46,921 bases of DNA from contig JAFZZW010000091.1 of NCBI GenBank assembly GCA_017615615.1, forward strand, positions 1 through 46,921, given 5' to 3'. The DNA comes from Bacteroidales bacterium (GTDB lineage: Bacteria > Bacteroidota > Bacteroidia > Bacteroidales > UBA932). The translations under genes and the position numbers were made by a program. Positions 7,335-15,486 of this stretch are shown one piece after another. The notes below the pieces were generated by a model. The model was not told the origin of the DNA, made no database searches, and saw only the letters and a list, made by a program, of their open reading frames with translations. Numbering within the stretch: the stretch's first letter is position 1; each line of letters begins with the position of its first letter.

Positions 7335-8674
7335 ATTTCGAAGGCCCCTCCCTTGGCGAACAGGGGATCCACGATGGCGTCGTAGAAGCCGCCGCGCTTG
7401 CCGAGGTCGAGCAGGTTGAAGCGGAAGCGCATGAGCTGCACGAGCGGGAACATGTCGCGGAGGCGCTCACGGCTGAGGCCGATCTGGGAAGGATCATAAG
7501 GCGCGCCGGCGGCCTTGAACAGCTGCTGCATCTTGCTGAAGCTGTATACCTGTCCCTGCAGACGGGCCTTGAGCTCCGGCCATTCGGCCTTGAGTTTGGT
7601 AAGCTGCTCGCGGATAACGTCGGGGCCGTCGTATTTCTTGGTGATCTCGTCATAGCCGAGGCGCGGGGCGGGAAAATCCTTGAACAACTCCAGGGCGCGC
7701 GCCTGCTCCTGCTCCAGCGTAGGCCAGGCGGCAACGCATGCATCGACATCGATACCGGAGAGGTCGAGCTTGAACAGTTCGTCGAACACGGCGCACATGG
7801 TAAGGGTGCCGATTGCGACCTGGAAGCCGTGCGACTGGAGTTTGCCCTTGTAGCGGTGCTCCGTCATGTCAAGTATATGGCTGAACAGGTGGTCGCAGCA
7901 GGAGGCGGGGCGCGAGGAGCGAGCGGCCTGCATGGCGATTCCGCTGAGGGTCAGGCCCTCGAAGACGTCGGCGATCGCGGTGGGGTCTCCGGCGGCGACG
8001 CCTTCCGGATTGGACAGGAAGTCGTCCAGATAGTCCTGCAGCACATGCCAGGCGTCGTGGTGCAAAGGGGCCTTGCCGACGAAATCGGCGACCATCCACT
8101 CCCCTCCTGCGGGCACCTTGGCGGCGAGGTCGGCGTAGCCTGCAGCCGTCATTTCCTTAGGTGCGGCGGCGATTACGTCGATGTCGGCAAGTATGGCGAC
8201 CGGAGCGGGGCAACTGAAGGTCTGCTTGGCTCCCTGATAGGTAATGGATGCGCCGAAGGACGAGTATCCGTCGACAGAAGCCGCCGTGGGCAGCGTGAGG
8301 TACGACTGCCCGTGGTGGTGGGAGCTGAGTTTGCACAGGTCGTTTATGACGCCGGAGCCGACGGACACAAGGACTGCGCCCGGATTGGCGTCCAGTTGGG
8401 CGTCGACCATCTCCACATACTTCCATTCGGCATGGAACTCCTCCTCCATTATGATGAACTTGAGGGTAGGGACGCCCTCGGAGAGCATAAGGTCATATAC
8501 TCTTTCGCCGAGAGCCGGCCATGTATGGACGTCCGCTATTATGAGCGCCGTCTTGCCGGGAAAATACTCACGGAACACTGCAGGGGCCTTCCTGTATGCC
8601 CCGGGGCCCATCTCGAACAGTTTGGTGTCGGTCGAGATCGAAAGCGCAAAGTCGATTCTTTCTTTGCTTGTCAT
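7331..8674 (-). CDS. egsA: sn-glycerol-1-phosphate dehydrogenase (AraM/EgsA family)
   Basis: An iron-alcohol-dehydrogenase-fold enzyme that interconverts DHAP and sn-glycerol-1-phosphate. Characteristic segments are VSVGSGVINDLCK (nucleotide binding), PTAASVDGYSSFGASI, AGYADLAAK, and CCDHLFSHILDM with HGFQVAIGT, which carry metal-binding His residues. The 447-aa length includes an extra C-terminal helical region seen in the larger AraM-type proteins. Bacillus AraM is encoded in an arabinose operon, so a sugar-operon setting has precedent. The gene follows the GH28-CE15 gene by 2 nt and overlaps the HAD gene by 4 nt. Together with gpsA the operon can handle both glycerol-phosphate enantiomers, which is unusual for a sugar locus. 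Confidence 0.85.
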   Translation of the reverse strand: MTSKERIDFALSISTDTKLFEMGPGAYRKAPAVFREYFPGKTALIIADVHTWPALGERVYDLMLSEGVPTLKFIIMEEEFHAEWKYVEMVDAQLDANPGAVLVSVGSGVINDLCKLSSHHHGQSYLTLPTAASVDGYSSFGASITYQGAKQTFSCPAPVAILADIDVIAAAPKEMTAAGYADLAAKVPAGGEWMVADFVGKAPLHHDAWHVLQDYLDDFLSNPEGVAAGDPTAIADVFEGLTLSGIAMQAARSSRPASCCDHLFSHILDMTEHRYKGKLQSHGFQVAIGTLTMCAVFDELFKLDLSGIDVDACVAAWPTLEQEQARALELFKDFPAPRLGYDEITKKYDGPDVIREQLTKLKAEWPELKARLQGQVYSFSKMQQLFKAAGAPYDPSQIGLSRERLRDMFPLVQLMRFRFNLLDLGKRGGFYDAIVDPLFAKGGAFEI

Positions 8675-8676
8675 AG

Positions 8677-10995
8677 CTATGGTAGTTGTTTATTGGCGAA
8701 ATCGAGCATCCAGCGCCAGTCGTCGGCGTCGATGCCGTGGAGGCCGTCGCGGCGGACGTATCCGAGGTTATGTCCGATGGCCCCGGTGTCTTTATTGGAC
8801 GGCCATTCGTACAGCGGCAGGCCTTCTTCTCCCAGCAGATTCCATACCGGAGATGCCGACTGCAGGGAGAGGTACTCGCCGTAAGTGTCGAACCAGGGGT
8901 TGTTGAAGCCCTCGACGAGGAGGCGGCGCGGGGCCACGCAGGCAAGCAGCATGTGCTGGTCGAAGGGCATTTTCTTCTCGTTCCCGGCGTATTTTGCGAA
9001 CTCCTTGCACCACCAGTAGCCGAAGTGGTCGATCTCGGAGCCGACATACTCTCCGAAGTTGCGTTTGGCAAGCGGCACTCCCCCGCCACCTGTCTGGTTG
9101 ACGCAGACGTTCTTGAAGCGCTCGTCGAACGCTGCGGCGACAAGGGCGGCCTTGCCGAGGCGGGAGCTGCCCGTAAGGAGCACGCGGGATGCATCTATAC
9201 CGGCATCCTTTTCCAGCATGTCCATACCGCGGCACAGGCCCCAGGCCCAGGCCATGATGGAGCCGGTGGTGCAGTCCTTGTCCCAGAGTCCGTACATTCC
9301 TGTCCTGGCGATTGCAAGCTGCTCGCCGGCATTCTGAAGGCTGTCCGGGTCGGGAGAGATATCTTCGTAGCAGGCGGTTACGAAAGCGTAGCCGCGGGAG
9401 AGGATTTCATCTATGGGGAAGACGGTTGCCGACTTGGGGTGGCGGGTGCCGGAGAGGACATCATCGTTGCCGTAATAGTTGAGCAGCATGACTGCGGGAA
9501 CGCTGCCCTGAGTGTCCCCGGGATATACTATCATCCAGTCGATGTGCGGCCCGGCGCCGTCCTCACGGAACGTCATCCGCACGCGCTTGATGTTCCGGGT
9601 GCCCTCCTGCGAGGGGATCTCTCCGCTCGCTCGAGATGACAAAGGTGTCAGATACACCGGGCTTGCGGGGGGCATGTCGCCGTACATTTCCTTCTGGAAG
9701 ATGTCGAGTATCTCCCGGCGCCTGGCTGGCCACTGCCCGGGACTTTCCACCTTCCTGCCGTCGGCGAATACCAGAGGGTCCGGAAGGACGTAGGGCTTGA
9801 CTTTTTCTTCCTTCTTGTTGTAGTTCCAGGACCATTTGTTATCCTGGAAATGGAGGTTCCGCACCGTGTACTGGTCGGGGGCCTCGACAATGTTGCGGCT
9901 GCGGGTGCACTTGAGGGTGCAGCGCTGGACGGTAATGTCTTCCGCAACCGATACCGGAAGGTCAGTGCGGCCTCCCAGGTCGAAAAACTGCGTCCATGGC
10001 TTGATGTAGACGACATTCTTAACTTTCCCGCTGACGTCTTCAACCAGGATGCCGGCATAACGCTGCGGGGTGTCGGGGCGCATCTTGAGCCAGAGGAGGC
10101 GGTCGGTGCCGTCGGCCTTGCAGCGGCGCAGGATGACGTTTTCCGCTCCTATGCATTCGCTCCCGAATACCAGCGCACCGGGGCCGTGGCCGAACTCGCA
10201 ATCCTCCACGAGGATGTTGGAATTGGTGCCGTTGTCGGGGTTCTCGTCGGCCCAGGGACCCTTTCCGCCCTTGATGGCGATGAGGTCGTCGCCGGTGGCG
10301 AGTTTGCAGCCCGAGATGTGGACGTTGCAGCAGGCGTCGAGGTCGATGCCATCGGAAGACGGGGCCTTGACGGGTTTAATCGGAGCGTAAATATCAACAC
10401 CCTTTATGGAAACGTTGTCGCATTTGTACAGGTGGATGTTCCAGAATGCCGAATTGCGAAGCTTCACCCCCTCTATGCGGACGTCCGAACTGCGGCTGAC
10501 GCTCACAAGACGGGCGCGCCGCACCTCCAGATTGGTGCACTGGGGGTTCTCCTTGCGCCTTGCCCAGAACGCCTCCCAGGCAGGAAGGCCGTTGCCGTCG
10601 AGCGTACCCTTGCCGGTGATGGAGAAACCGTCGCAGCCGTCGGCATTCACCAGCGCCGCCGACCATGGCTGCAGCACGCCCTCTATGTGTACCTGCACGT
10701 CGGGATAATCCTCCTGCGCCGTGCTGCCCTTGAGCACCGCTCCTTCTTCCAGCCGCAGCCTGGTGCCGGGCTTGAAAAAGAGCGCTCCGGACATCCAGAC
10801 ACCGGCAGGCACCACCACCGTTCCACCCCTGACAGCAGCAGCGTCGATGGCCTTCTGGATGGCACGGGTCTGGACTAGCGTGCTGTCCGGCACTGCGCCG
10901 TAAGACGTTATGGCATAATTCTTTTCCCGTTTGCAGTTGCCTTGTGCGGGAAGTGCCATGGCACAGCAGATAAGAATGGCGGCGAGAGTTCTCAT
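8677..10995 (-). CDS. GH28 polygalacturonase-like / CE15 glucuronoyl-esterase-like fusion
   Basis: A 772-aa secreted two-enzyme protein with a signal peptide (about 1-19, cut after LPAQG). Residues about 22-395 form a GH28 right-handed beta-helix with SSDGID, GDDLIAIK, GHGPGALVFGSE and the late LLWLKMR segment, equivalent to the NTD/DD/GHG/RIK set of polygalacturonases and rhamnogalacturonases. From about 400 comes an alpha/beta-hydrolase of CE15 type. Its GSSRLGK motif carries the likely nucleophile Ser611, and HMLLACVAPRRLLVEGF follows. CE15 enzymes cleave esters of glucuronic acid. The combination suggests a uronate-containing, possibly pectic, substrate. A REP-like palindrome is inserted in frame at about residues 451-462. 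Chain order with the rhamnose genes implies co-expression. Confidence 0.85.
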   Translation of the reverse strand: MRTLAAILICCAMALPAQGNCKREKNYAITSYGAVPDSTLVQTRAIQKAIDAAAVRGGTVVVPAGVWMSGALFFKPGTRLRLEEGAVLKGSTAQEDYPDVQVHIEGVLQPWSAALVNADGCDGFSITGKGTLDGNGLPAWEAFWARRKENPQCTNLEVRRARLVSVSRSSDVRIEGVKLRNSAFWNIHLYKCDNVSIKGVDIYAPIKPVKAPSSDGIDLDACCNVHISGCKLATGDDLIAIKGGKGPWADENPDNGTNSNILVEDCEFGHGPGALVFGSECIGAENVILRRCKADGTDRLLWLKMRPDTPQRYAGILVEDVSGKVKNVVYIKPWTQFFDLGGRTDLPVSVAEDITVQRCTLKCTRSRNIVEAPDQYTVRNLHFQDNKWSWNYNKKEEKVKPYVLPDPLVFADGRKVESPGQWPARRREILDIFQKEMYGDMPPASPVYLTPLSSRASGEIPSQEGTRNIKRVRMTFREDGAGPHIDWMIVYPGDTQGSVPAVMLLNYYGNDDVLSGTRHPKSATVFPIDEILSRGYAFVTACYEDISPDPDSLQNAGEQLAIARTGMYGLWDKDCTTGSIMAWAWGLCRGMDMLEKDAGIDASRVLLTGSSRLGKAALVAAAFDERFKNVCVNQTGGGGVPLAKRNFGEYVGSEIDHFGYWWCKEFAKYAGNEKKMPFDQHMLLACVAPRRLLVEGFNNPWFDTYGEYLSLQSASPVWNLLGEEGLPLYEWPSNKDTGAIGHNLGYVRRDGLHGIDADDWRWMLDFANKQLP
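9611..9643 (-). repeat. REP-like palindrome inside the GH28-CE15 gene
   Basis: Minus-strand sequence resembling TGTCATCTCGAGCGAGCGG followed by AGAGATCC is a variant of the palindrome at 14406, 18160, 18231 and 19459. It is read in a different frame from the rhaB and GH2 copies (LSSRASGEIPS) and lies in a loop of the esterase half. No stop or frameshift results. Confidence 0.65.
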
Positions 10996-11005
10996 GACGG
11001 GGCTG

Positions 11006-11815
11006 TTATTTCGGGAGGCCGAAGACGGTGCTGAGCTGCCGCATCTGGGCGTCCGTCATGCCTTCCGGCTCGAAGCCCATGTTGCGTGAGGCAATATAGA
11101 TCTGCGCGGCCTTGTTGAGGACATCGACCTGGTCGAAGGCGTCCATGATGTCGGCATCGACGGCGAAGACACCGTGCTTTTCCCACATCACCACGTCGTA
11201 ATCATCGTCTATGGCCTTGATTGTTGCGTCCGCCAGTTCCACGCTGGACGGGAGCATATACGGAACCATGCCGAGGCCGCGGGGGCAGAAGGCCTTGGTC
11301 TCCGGAATCATGGACCACAGCATGCGGGTGGCGGCGTCCTTTTCCATCCACGCCTTGCTGTGCGTGAGCGCAACAAGTTCGATGGGATGAGTGTGCAGGG
11401 ATGCCCGGTAGGGCGAACCTTTGGCCAGCAGATAATCGTGTACTGCCAGATGGGACGGCAACTCCGAAGTAGGCGCGACCGGCTGGTCCGCAACTATTTC
11501 GTAGTGGGCGCAGTCGGCGGTGATACGGATAATGGAGCCGTTGGCCATGGGCTCGCGTGCGAGGTCGCGCATCCGTTTGCCTGTGCCTTTGCAGTAGAAC
11601 CAGCAGCCGGCCAGGTGCGGAAGCGTCTTGCCTATGGGCCTGGGCGCGCTTATGGCGGGAAGCGCCCGCATGGCGTCGTCCGCCCACTCGGTGACGTTGA
11701 CCGTTATGTTGCCGCCGTTGCGCTCGGCCCATCCCTTCTGCCAGAGGTATCCGGCGACTTCCGCCACCTTGTCTATCTGCCCTTTGAGGGCCGGTCTGTT
11801 ATCAAGGATACTCAT
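11006..11815 (-). CDS. rhaD: Rhamnulose-1-phosphate aldolase
   Basis: Splits L-rhamnulose 1-phosphate into DHAP and L-lactaldehyde, the last step of phosphorylating rhamnose catabolism. The protein is 269 aa (Escherichia coli RhaD is 274). The zinc ligands are visible as SLHTHPIEL (His141, His143) and WEKHGVFAV (His214), with the N-terminal GGNITVNVT phosphate-binding segment. The open frame extends far upstream into the rhaT region, but the true start is ATG at 11815, overlapping the rhaT stop by 4 nt (ATGA). No lactaldehyde reductase or dehydrogenase gene is in the window. Confidence 0.95.
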   Translation of the reverse strand: MSILDNRPALKGQIDKVAEVAGYLWQKGWAERNGGNITVNVTEWADDAMRALPAISAPRPIGKTLPHLAGCWFYCKGTGKRMRDLAREPMANGSIIRITADCAHYEIVADQPVAPTSELPSHLAVHDYLLAKGSPYRASLHTHPIELVALTHSKAWMEKDAATRMLWSMIPETKAFCPRGLGMVPYMLPSSVELADATIKAIDDDYDVVMWEKHGVFAVDADIMDAFDQVDVLNKAAQIYIASRNMGFEPEGMTDAQMRQLSTVFGLPK

Positions 11816-12831
11816 ATGAGCTGAGGCAGGAAAGTACTGATAATAAGGACGATGATGCCTGCGACAAGCACGGCGACGGTCTTGCGGGAGACGCCTTTCC
11901 ACTCCTTGAGGATAATGCCCCAGACGTTGCTGAACACGACGTTGAGCGACATCAGGATACACCAGCTGAAGGTGATGAGGACGGGATACCCGGCGAGGAA
12001 GCCCTTGCCGAGGCTGAGCCCGAAGAACTGGCTGTACCACAGGAGGCCGGCGAGGCAGCAGAAGACTATGTTGTTGCCCCAGAGACTCCCCTTGCGGTAA
12101 TCGCCCCAGGTCTTGTTCCTTCCGTTCTGGTACAGGCAGTAGCATGCGTTGGTAAGGAATCCGCCGAATGTCACCAGCAGGGTTGCCGGAAGCGTCTGGA
12201 ATATGGGACGGGTACCCTCCAGATACAGGTTCTGGCCGAAGCTGAGGCCGATGTTGAAGCAAGCGCTCATGAAGCCGGCGAGCAGGGCGACGAAGATGCC
12301 CTTGCCGAAGTTGAAGTCCTTGACGGCCTTCTTCTTTTCTTCTTCCGGAAGAGCGGCGCTCTTCATGGCGCCTGCGATTCCGATGATGGCGATTCCGATG
12401 AGCGTTACCACGACTCCGATTATTACGGCGCCTGTGAGGTCCGCGGCATGTCCGGTAAATACGGGGCCGAGGATGGCGCCGAGGCCGGAGCAGGTGCCGA
12501 GGGCGATGCTCTGGCCCAGAGCGACGCCGAGGTAGCGCATGCTGAGGCCGAAGGTGAGGCCGCCGACGCCCCAAAGGGCTCCGAAGAGGATGGTGAGAAG
12601 GGTACTCTTGGGGTCAGCCTGCATGAGGCCCAGCAGGTCCCCGAAGCTTCCGGAGGTGCCGGACACGGAAAGCAGCGCTCCCAGCAGCGGGAACAGCAGC
12701 CATGCGAACACGCCCTGCACCAGCCAGTAGCTCTCCCAGCTCCAGGACTTTATCTTGTTGATCGGAACATAGCTGCTGCTCTGGCAGAACGCTCCGACTG
12801 CAATAATCAGTAGACCGATAATCAGATACAT
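11812..12831 (-). CDS. rhaT: L-rhamnose/H+ symporter
   Basis: A 339-aa inner-membrane carrier with ten hydrophobic segments, of the RhaT family in the drug/metabolite transporter superfamily. Family hallmarks are the N-terminal AVGAFCQSSSYVPINKIKSWSWE, GALWGVGGLTFGLSMRYLG and GQSIALGTCSGLGAILGP. It would bring free rhamnose, released in the periplasm or outside, into the cytoplasm for the isomerase 5 nt upstream. Its stop overlaps the rhaD start. Confidence 0.95.
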   Translation of the reverse strand: MYLIIGLLIIAVGAFCQSSSYVPINKIKSWSWESYWLVQGVFAWLLFPLLGALLSVSGTSGSFGDLLGLMQADPKSTLLTILFGALWGVGGLTFGLSMRYLGVALGQSIALGTCSGLGAILGPVFTGHAADLTGAVIIGVVVTLIGIAIIGIAGAMKSAALPEEEKKKAVKDFNFGKGIFVALLAGFMSACFNIGLSFGQNLYLEGTRPIFQTLPATLLVTFGGFLTNACYCLYQNGRNKTWGDYRKGSLWGNNIVFCCLAGLLWYSQFFGLSLGKGFLAGYPVLITFSWCILMSLNVVFSNVWGIILKEWKGVSRKTVAVLVAGIIVLIISTFLPQLI

Positions 12832-12836
12832 AATAA

Positions 12837-14087
12837 TTATCGTTTACTTGTAACGTCTTTTTCGTACTTTTCTATGGCGGGGATGAACTCTTCGCCGACG
12901 GGGACGCCGTTCTTGAGGTTGAAGTAATCGAAGACGGCGCCGAAGGGCATGGTCTTGGCCTCTTCCAGGAGGGCGAGGCGCTGGAAGCCCTTGCCGGCGT
13001 CCTCGTACTCACGGAGCTTTGCGAGAGGCTCCAGAAGGGCGCTGAGGAGGCACTTCTGGGTGGCGCGGGTGCCGATTACGTAGGCGCCGATACGGTTGAT
13101 GGCGGCGTCGAAGTAATCGAGGCCGATATGTGCGCGACTGAGTGCGTCCGCACGGACTATTTCCTTGAAGAGGTCCAGCGTCTGGTCGTTCATGATGGTC
13201 ACGTGGTCGGAGTCCCAGCGGATGGGGCGGCTGACATGGAGCATCAGCTCAGGAACGAACAGCAGCAGGGACGCCACCATGTCGGACACGTTCTCGGTCA
13301 TTTCGTAATGGCCGGTGTCGAGGGTGTACATCAGCTTGCGGGTGGCGCAGTAGCCGGCGACGAAATCGTGGCTGCCGACAGTATAACTCTCGAGCCCGAT
13401 GCCGAAGAGCTTGGCCTCAAGGCAGGTCTTCATGCCCGGGAGGTCCTCCTTGAGGATTTCATCTAGCGACCGGGCGAAAATTTCGCGGTAGCGCTTGCGT
13501 TCCACGGTCTGGTCCTTGGAGCCGTCGTGCACCCATATATTCATGATGCAAGGGTCGTTCTGGGCCTTTCCCATGGCGTCCGCGATGCGGCGGCAGCGCT
13601 TGGTATGCTCGATCCAGAATTCGCGGATGGCGGGATCGGGGTTGGAGAGGCTGAGGTCGCCGCTCTTGGGGTGCCCGAAGGATGTGGAGTTGAAATCCAG
13701 CTTGAGTCCGTTCTCCCGGGCCCACTGGATCCAGCTTTCAAAATGCTTTACCTCTACCTGGTCGCGGTCGACGTATTTGCCGCCGAAGTCGCCGTAAATC
13801 TCGTGCAGATTGAGCCTGTGGTTGCCTGCGATGAGGCTTTTGGCGAAGAGGACGTCGGCGCGGACTTCGTCTATGTTGCGGGCGCGGCCGGGATAATTGC
13901 CGGTGGTCTGGATGCCGCCGGAGAGGCCCGCGGCGCTCTCGAAACCTATTACGTCGTCTGTCTGCCAGCAATGGAGCGAAATGGGTGTGCGCTCCAGCGT
14001 TTCAATCGCTTTGTCGGTGTCGACTCCGAGTGCCGCGTAACGCTCGCGCGCGATCTCGTAGGACTTGAGGATTTGGGATTCGTTCAT
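12837..14087 (-). CDS. rhaA: L-rhamnose isomerase
   Basis: Converts L-rhamnose to L-rhamnulose; a metal-dependent TIM-barrel sugar isomerase. The 416-aa length is normal. Recognisable family segments are ISLHCWQTDDVIGFE near the N-terminus, EAKLFGIGLESYTVGSHDF, YTLDTGHYEMTENVSDM, HVSRPIRWDSDHV (metal-binding His and Asp) and AHIGLDYFDAAINRI. It lies 1 nt after rhaB and 5 nt before rhaT, so the four rhamnose genes form one translational block. Confidence 0.96.
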   Translation of the reverse strand: MNESQILKSYEIARERYAALGVDTDKAIETLERTPISLHCWQTDDVIGFESAAGLSGGIQTTGNYPGRARNIDEVRADVLFAKSLIAGNHRLNLHEIYGDFGGKYVDRDQVEVKHFESWIQWARENGLKLDFNSTSFGHPKSGDLSLSNPDPAIREFWIEHTKRCRRIADAMGKAQNDPCIMNIWVHDGSKDQTVERKRYREIFARSLDEILKEDLPGMKTCLEAKLFGIGLESYTVGSHDFVAGYCATRKLMYTLDTGHYEMTENVSDMVASLLLFVPELMLHVSRPIRWDSDHVTIMNDQTLDLFKEIVRADALSRAHIGLDYFDAAINRIGAYVIGTRATQKCLLSALLEPLAKLREYEDAGKGFQRLALLEEAKTMPFGAVFDYFNLKNGVPVGEEFIPAIEKYEKDVTSKR

Positions 14088-14088
14088 G

Positions 14089-15486
14089 TTATTTCGGGTT
14101 ATATGTTTTTACTTCGAATGCCTGTGCTATCATGCGCCGCATCTCCCAGCGGTCGGCCACGAGCCCGGCGGCCTTGGCCTGGACCATTATGTTGCCTATG
14201 GCGGTGGCCTCAGTTGGGCCAGCCACCACCGGGATGCCGATGGCGTCCGCCGTCCATTGGTTGAGCAGGACGTTGGCGCTGCCGCCGCCGATTATATGGA
14301 GTTTCTCTATCTTGAACGGGGCGAATTGCTGCAGCATGCCCAGCACCTCCGCGTACCGCTCGGCAAGAGAGTGGTAGATACAGGAAACGACCTGCGCGTC
14401 GGAAGGAGATTTCTCGAATCCGCCCTTCGGGCTCCGCTCGAAAAGACAAGAGACGATTTCTTCAACCATATTGGATGGGTTGGCGAAGCGGGGGTCGTCG
14501 GGGTTGATGCGCCCGGGGAAGGACTCCTCGGCCTTGGCCATCCGGACCAGTTCATCGTACGAATAATCCTTTCCGGCGGCCTTCCAGACCTTGCGGCACT
14601 GCTCCAGGAGCCACATGCCGGTGATGTTCTTGAGGAAGCGCGTGGTGCCCTCGATGCCGCCTTCGTTGGTGAAATTGAGGCGGGCCGATTCGGAATTGAC
14701 AATCGGTTCCGGCACCTCTATTCCCATCAGGCTCCATGTTCCGCTGGAGAGGTAGGCGAAATTTCCGTCGGCGGCCGGGACGGCGGCGATGGCAGATGCC
14801 GTATCGTGCCCCGCAACCGCTACCACAGGGATTCCGTGGTATTTGCCGATCTCCACTCCGGGCTGGACTATTGGAAGGAGGACGTCGGTCCTGAGGCCCA
14901 GCTTCTCCAGCAGCCCCTTGTTGAACTGGCGGGAAGACTGGTCCATCATACCGGAAGTAGATGCGATGGTGTATTCGCAAACCTTATTCCCCGTCAGCAT
15001 ATATGACAGGAGGTCCGGGATGAAGAGGATATCGGCGGCATGCCTCAACGGTGCGAAGCCTTCACGCTGCTGGGCATAAAGCTGGAAAATGGAGTTGAAA
15101 TTCATTATCTGTATGCCAGTGGCGGCATAAAGCTCCTCCCGGGGAACCGTTTCGTAAACCTTTTCCGGGATGCCGTCGGTGTACGGGTCCCTGTATGCGC
15201 GGGGATTGCCGAGCAGCGAACCGTCGGACGCCACGAAACCGAAGTCCACGCCCCAGGTGTCTATGCCGATGGAATCGGGCCGTATGCCCTCCCCTTCCAG
15301 CTGCGAGAGGCATTTGCAGAAATGGTCGTAAATGGCGAGGATGTCCCAGTAGTACTTCCCGCCGAGCTCTATTATGCCGCTGGGAAAGCGGTAAACCTCC
15401 TTCATTTCAAAGCTGCCGCCGTCGAAGGTGGCCAGCACGGCACGCCCGGAAGTGGCGCCGCAGTCGAAGGCTAAGAATCTTTTCAT
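14089..15486 (-). CDS. rhaB: Rhamnulokinase with an in-frame REP-derived segment
   Basis: Phosphorylates L-rhamnulose at C1; FGGY/ASKHA kinase fold, 465 aa. Visible are the phosphate-1 motif FDCGATSGRAV, IGIDTWGVDFGFV, the SSGTWSLMGIE phosphate-2 region and the adenosine motif HIIGGGSANVLLNQWTADA. Residues about 345-360 (SCLFERSPKGGFEKSP) are encoded by a REP-like palindrome. They stand where homologues carry a conserved YCRETGQ-type helix before the RCIxxSLALKY helix. The rest of the kinase appears intact, so activity is likely, but this replacement is odd. The gene overlaps the upstream phosphatase gene by 4 nt. Confidence 0.94.
   Translation of the reverse strand: MKRFLAFDCGATSGRAVLATFDGGSFEMKEVYRFPSGIIELGGKYYWDILAIYDHFCKCLSQLEGEGIRPDSIGIDTWGVDFGFVASDGSLLGNPRAYRDPYTDGIPEKVYETVPREELYAATGIQIMNFNSIFQLYAQQREGFAPLRHAADILFIPDLLSYMLTGNKVCEYTIASTSGMMDQSSRQFNKGLLEKLGLRTDVLLPIVQPGVEIGKYHGIPVVAVAGHDTASAIAAVPAADGNFAYLSSGTWSLMGIEVPEPIVNSESARLNFTNEGGIEGTTRFLKNITGMWLLEQCRKVWKAAGKDYSYDELVRMAKAEESFPGRINPDDPRFANPSNMVEEIVSCLFERSPKGGFEKSPSDAQVVSCIYHSLAERYAEVLGMLQQFAPFKIEKLHIIGGGSANVLLNQWTADAIGIPVVAGPTEATAIGNIMVQAKAAGLVADRWEMRRMIAQAFEVKTYNPK
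14406..14454 (-). repeat. REP-like palindrome inside rhaB
   Basis: On the minus strand the unit runs CTTTTCGAGCGGAGC, then CCGAAGGGCGG, then ATTCGAGAAATC. An inner perfect hairpin (GCCC-TTC-GGGC) is flanked by outer complementary ends. It is translated in the same frame as two copies in the GH2 gene (FERSPKGG-EKS) and adds no stop. Confidence 0.75.

Noticed and set aside
11816-12574. Upstream extension of the rhaD open frame (253 extra codons)
   Set aside because: The extension is a basic, Arg-rich shadow of rhaT in another frame; rhaD has a clean ATGA-coupled start at 11815.
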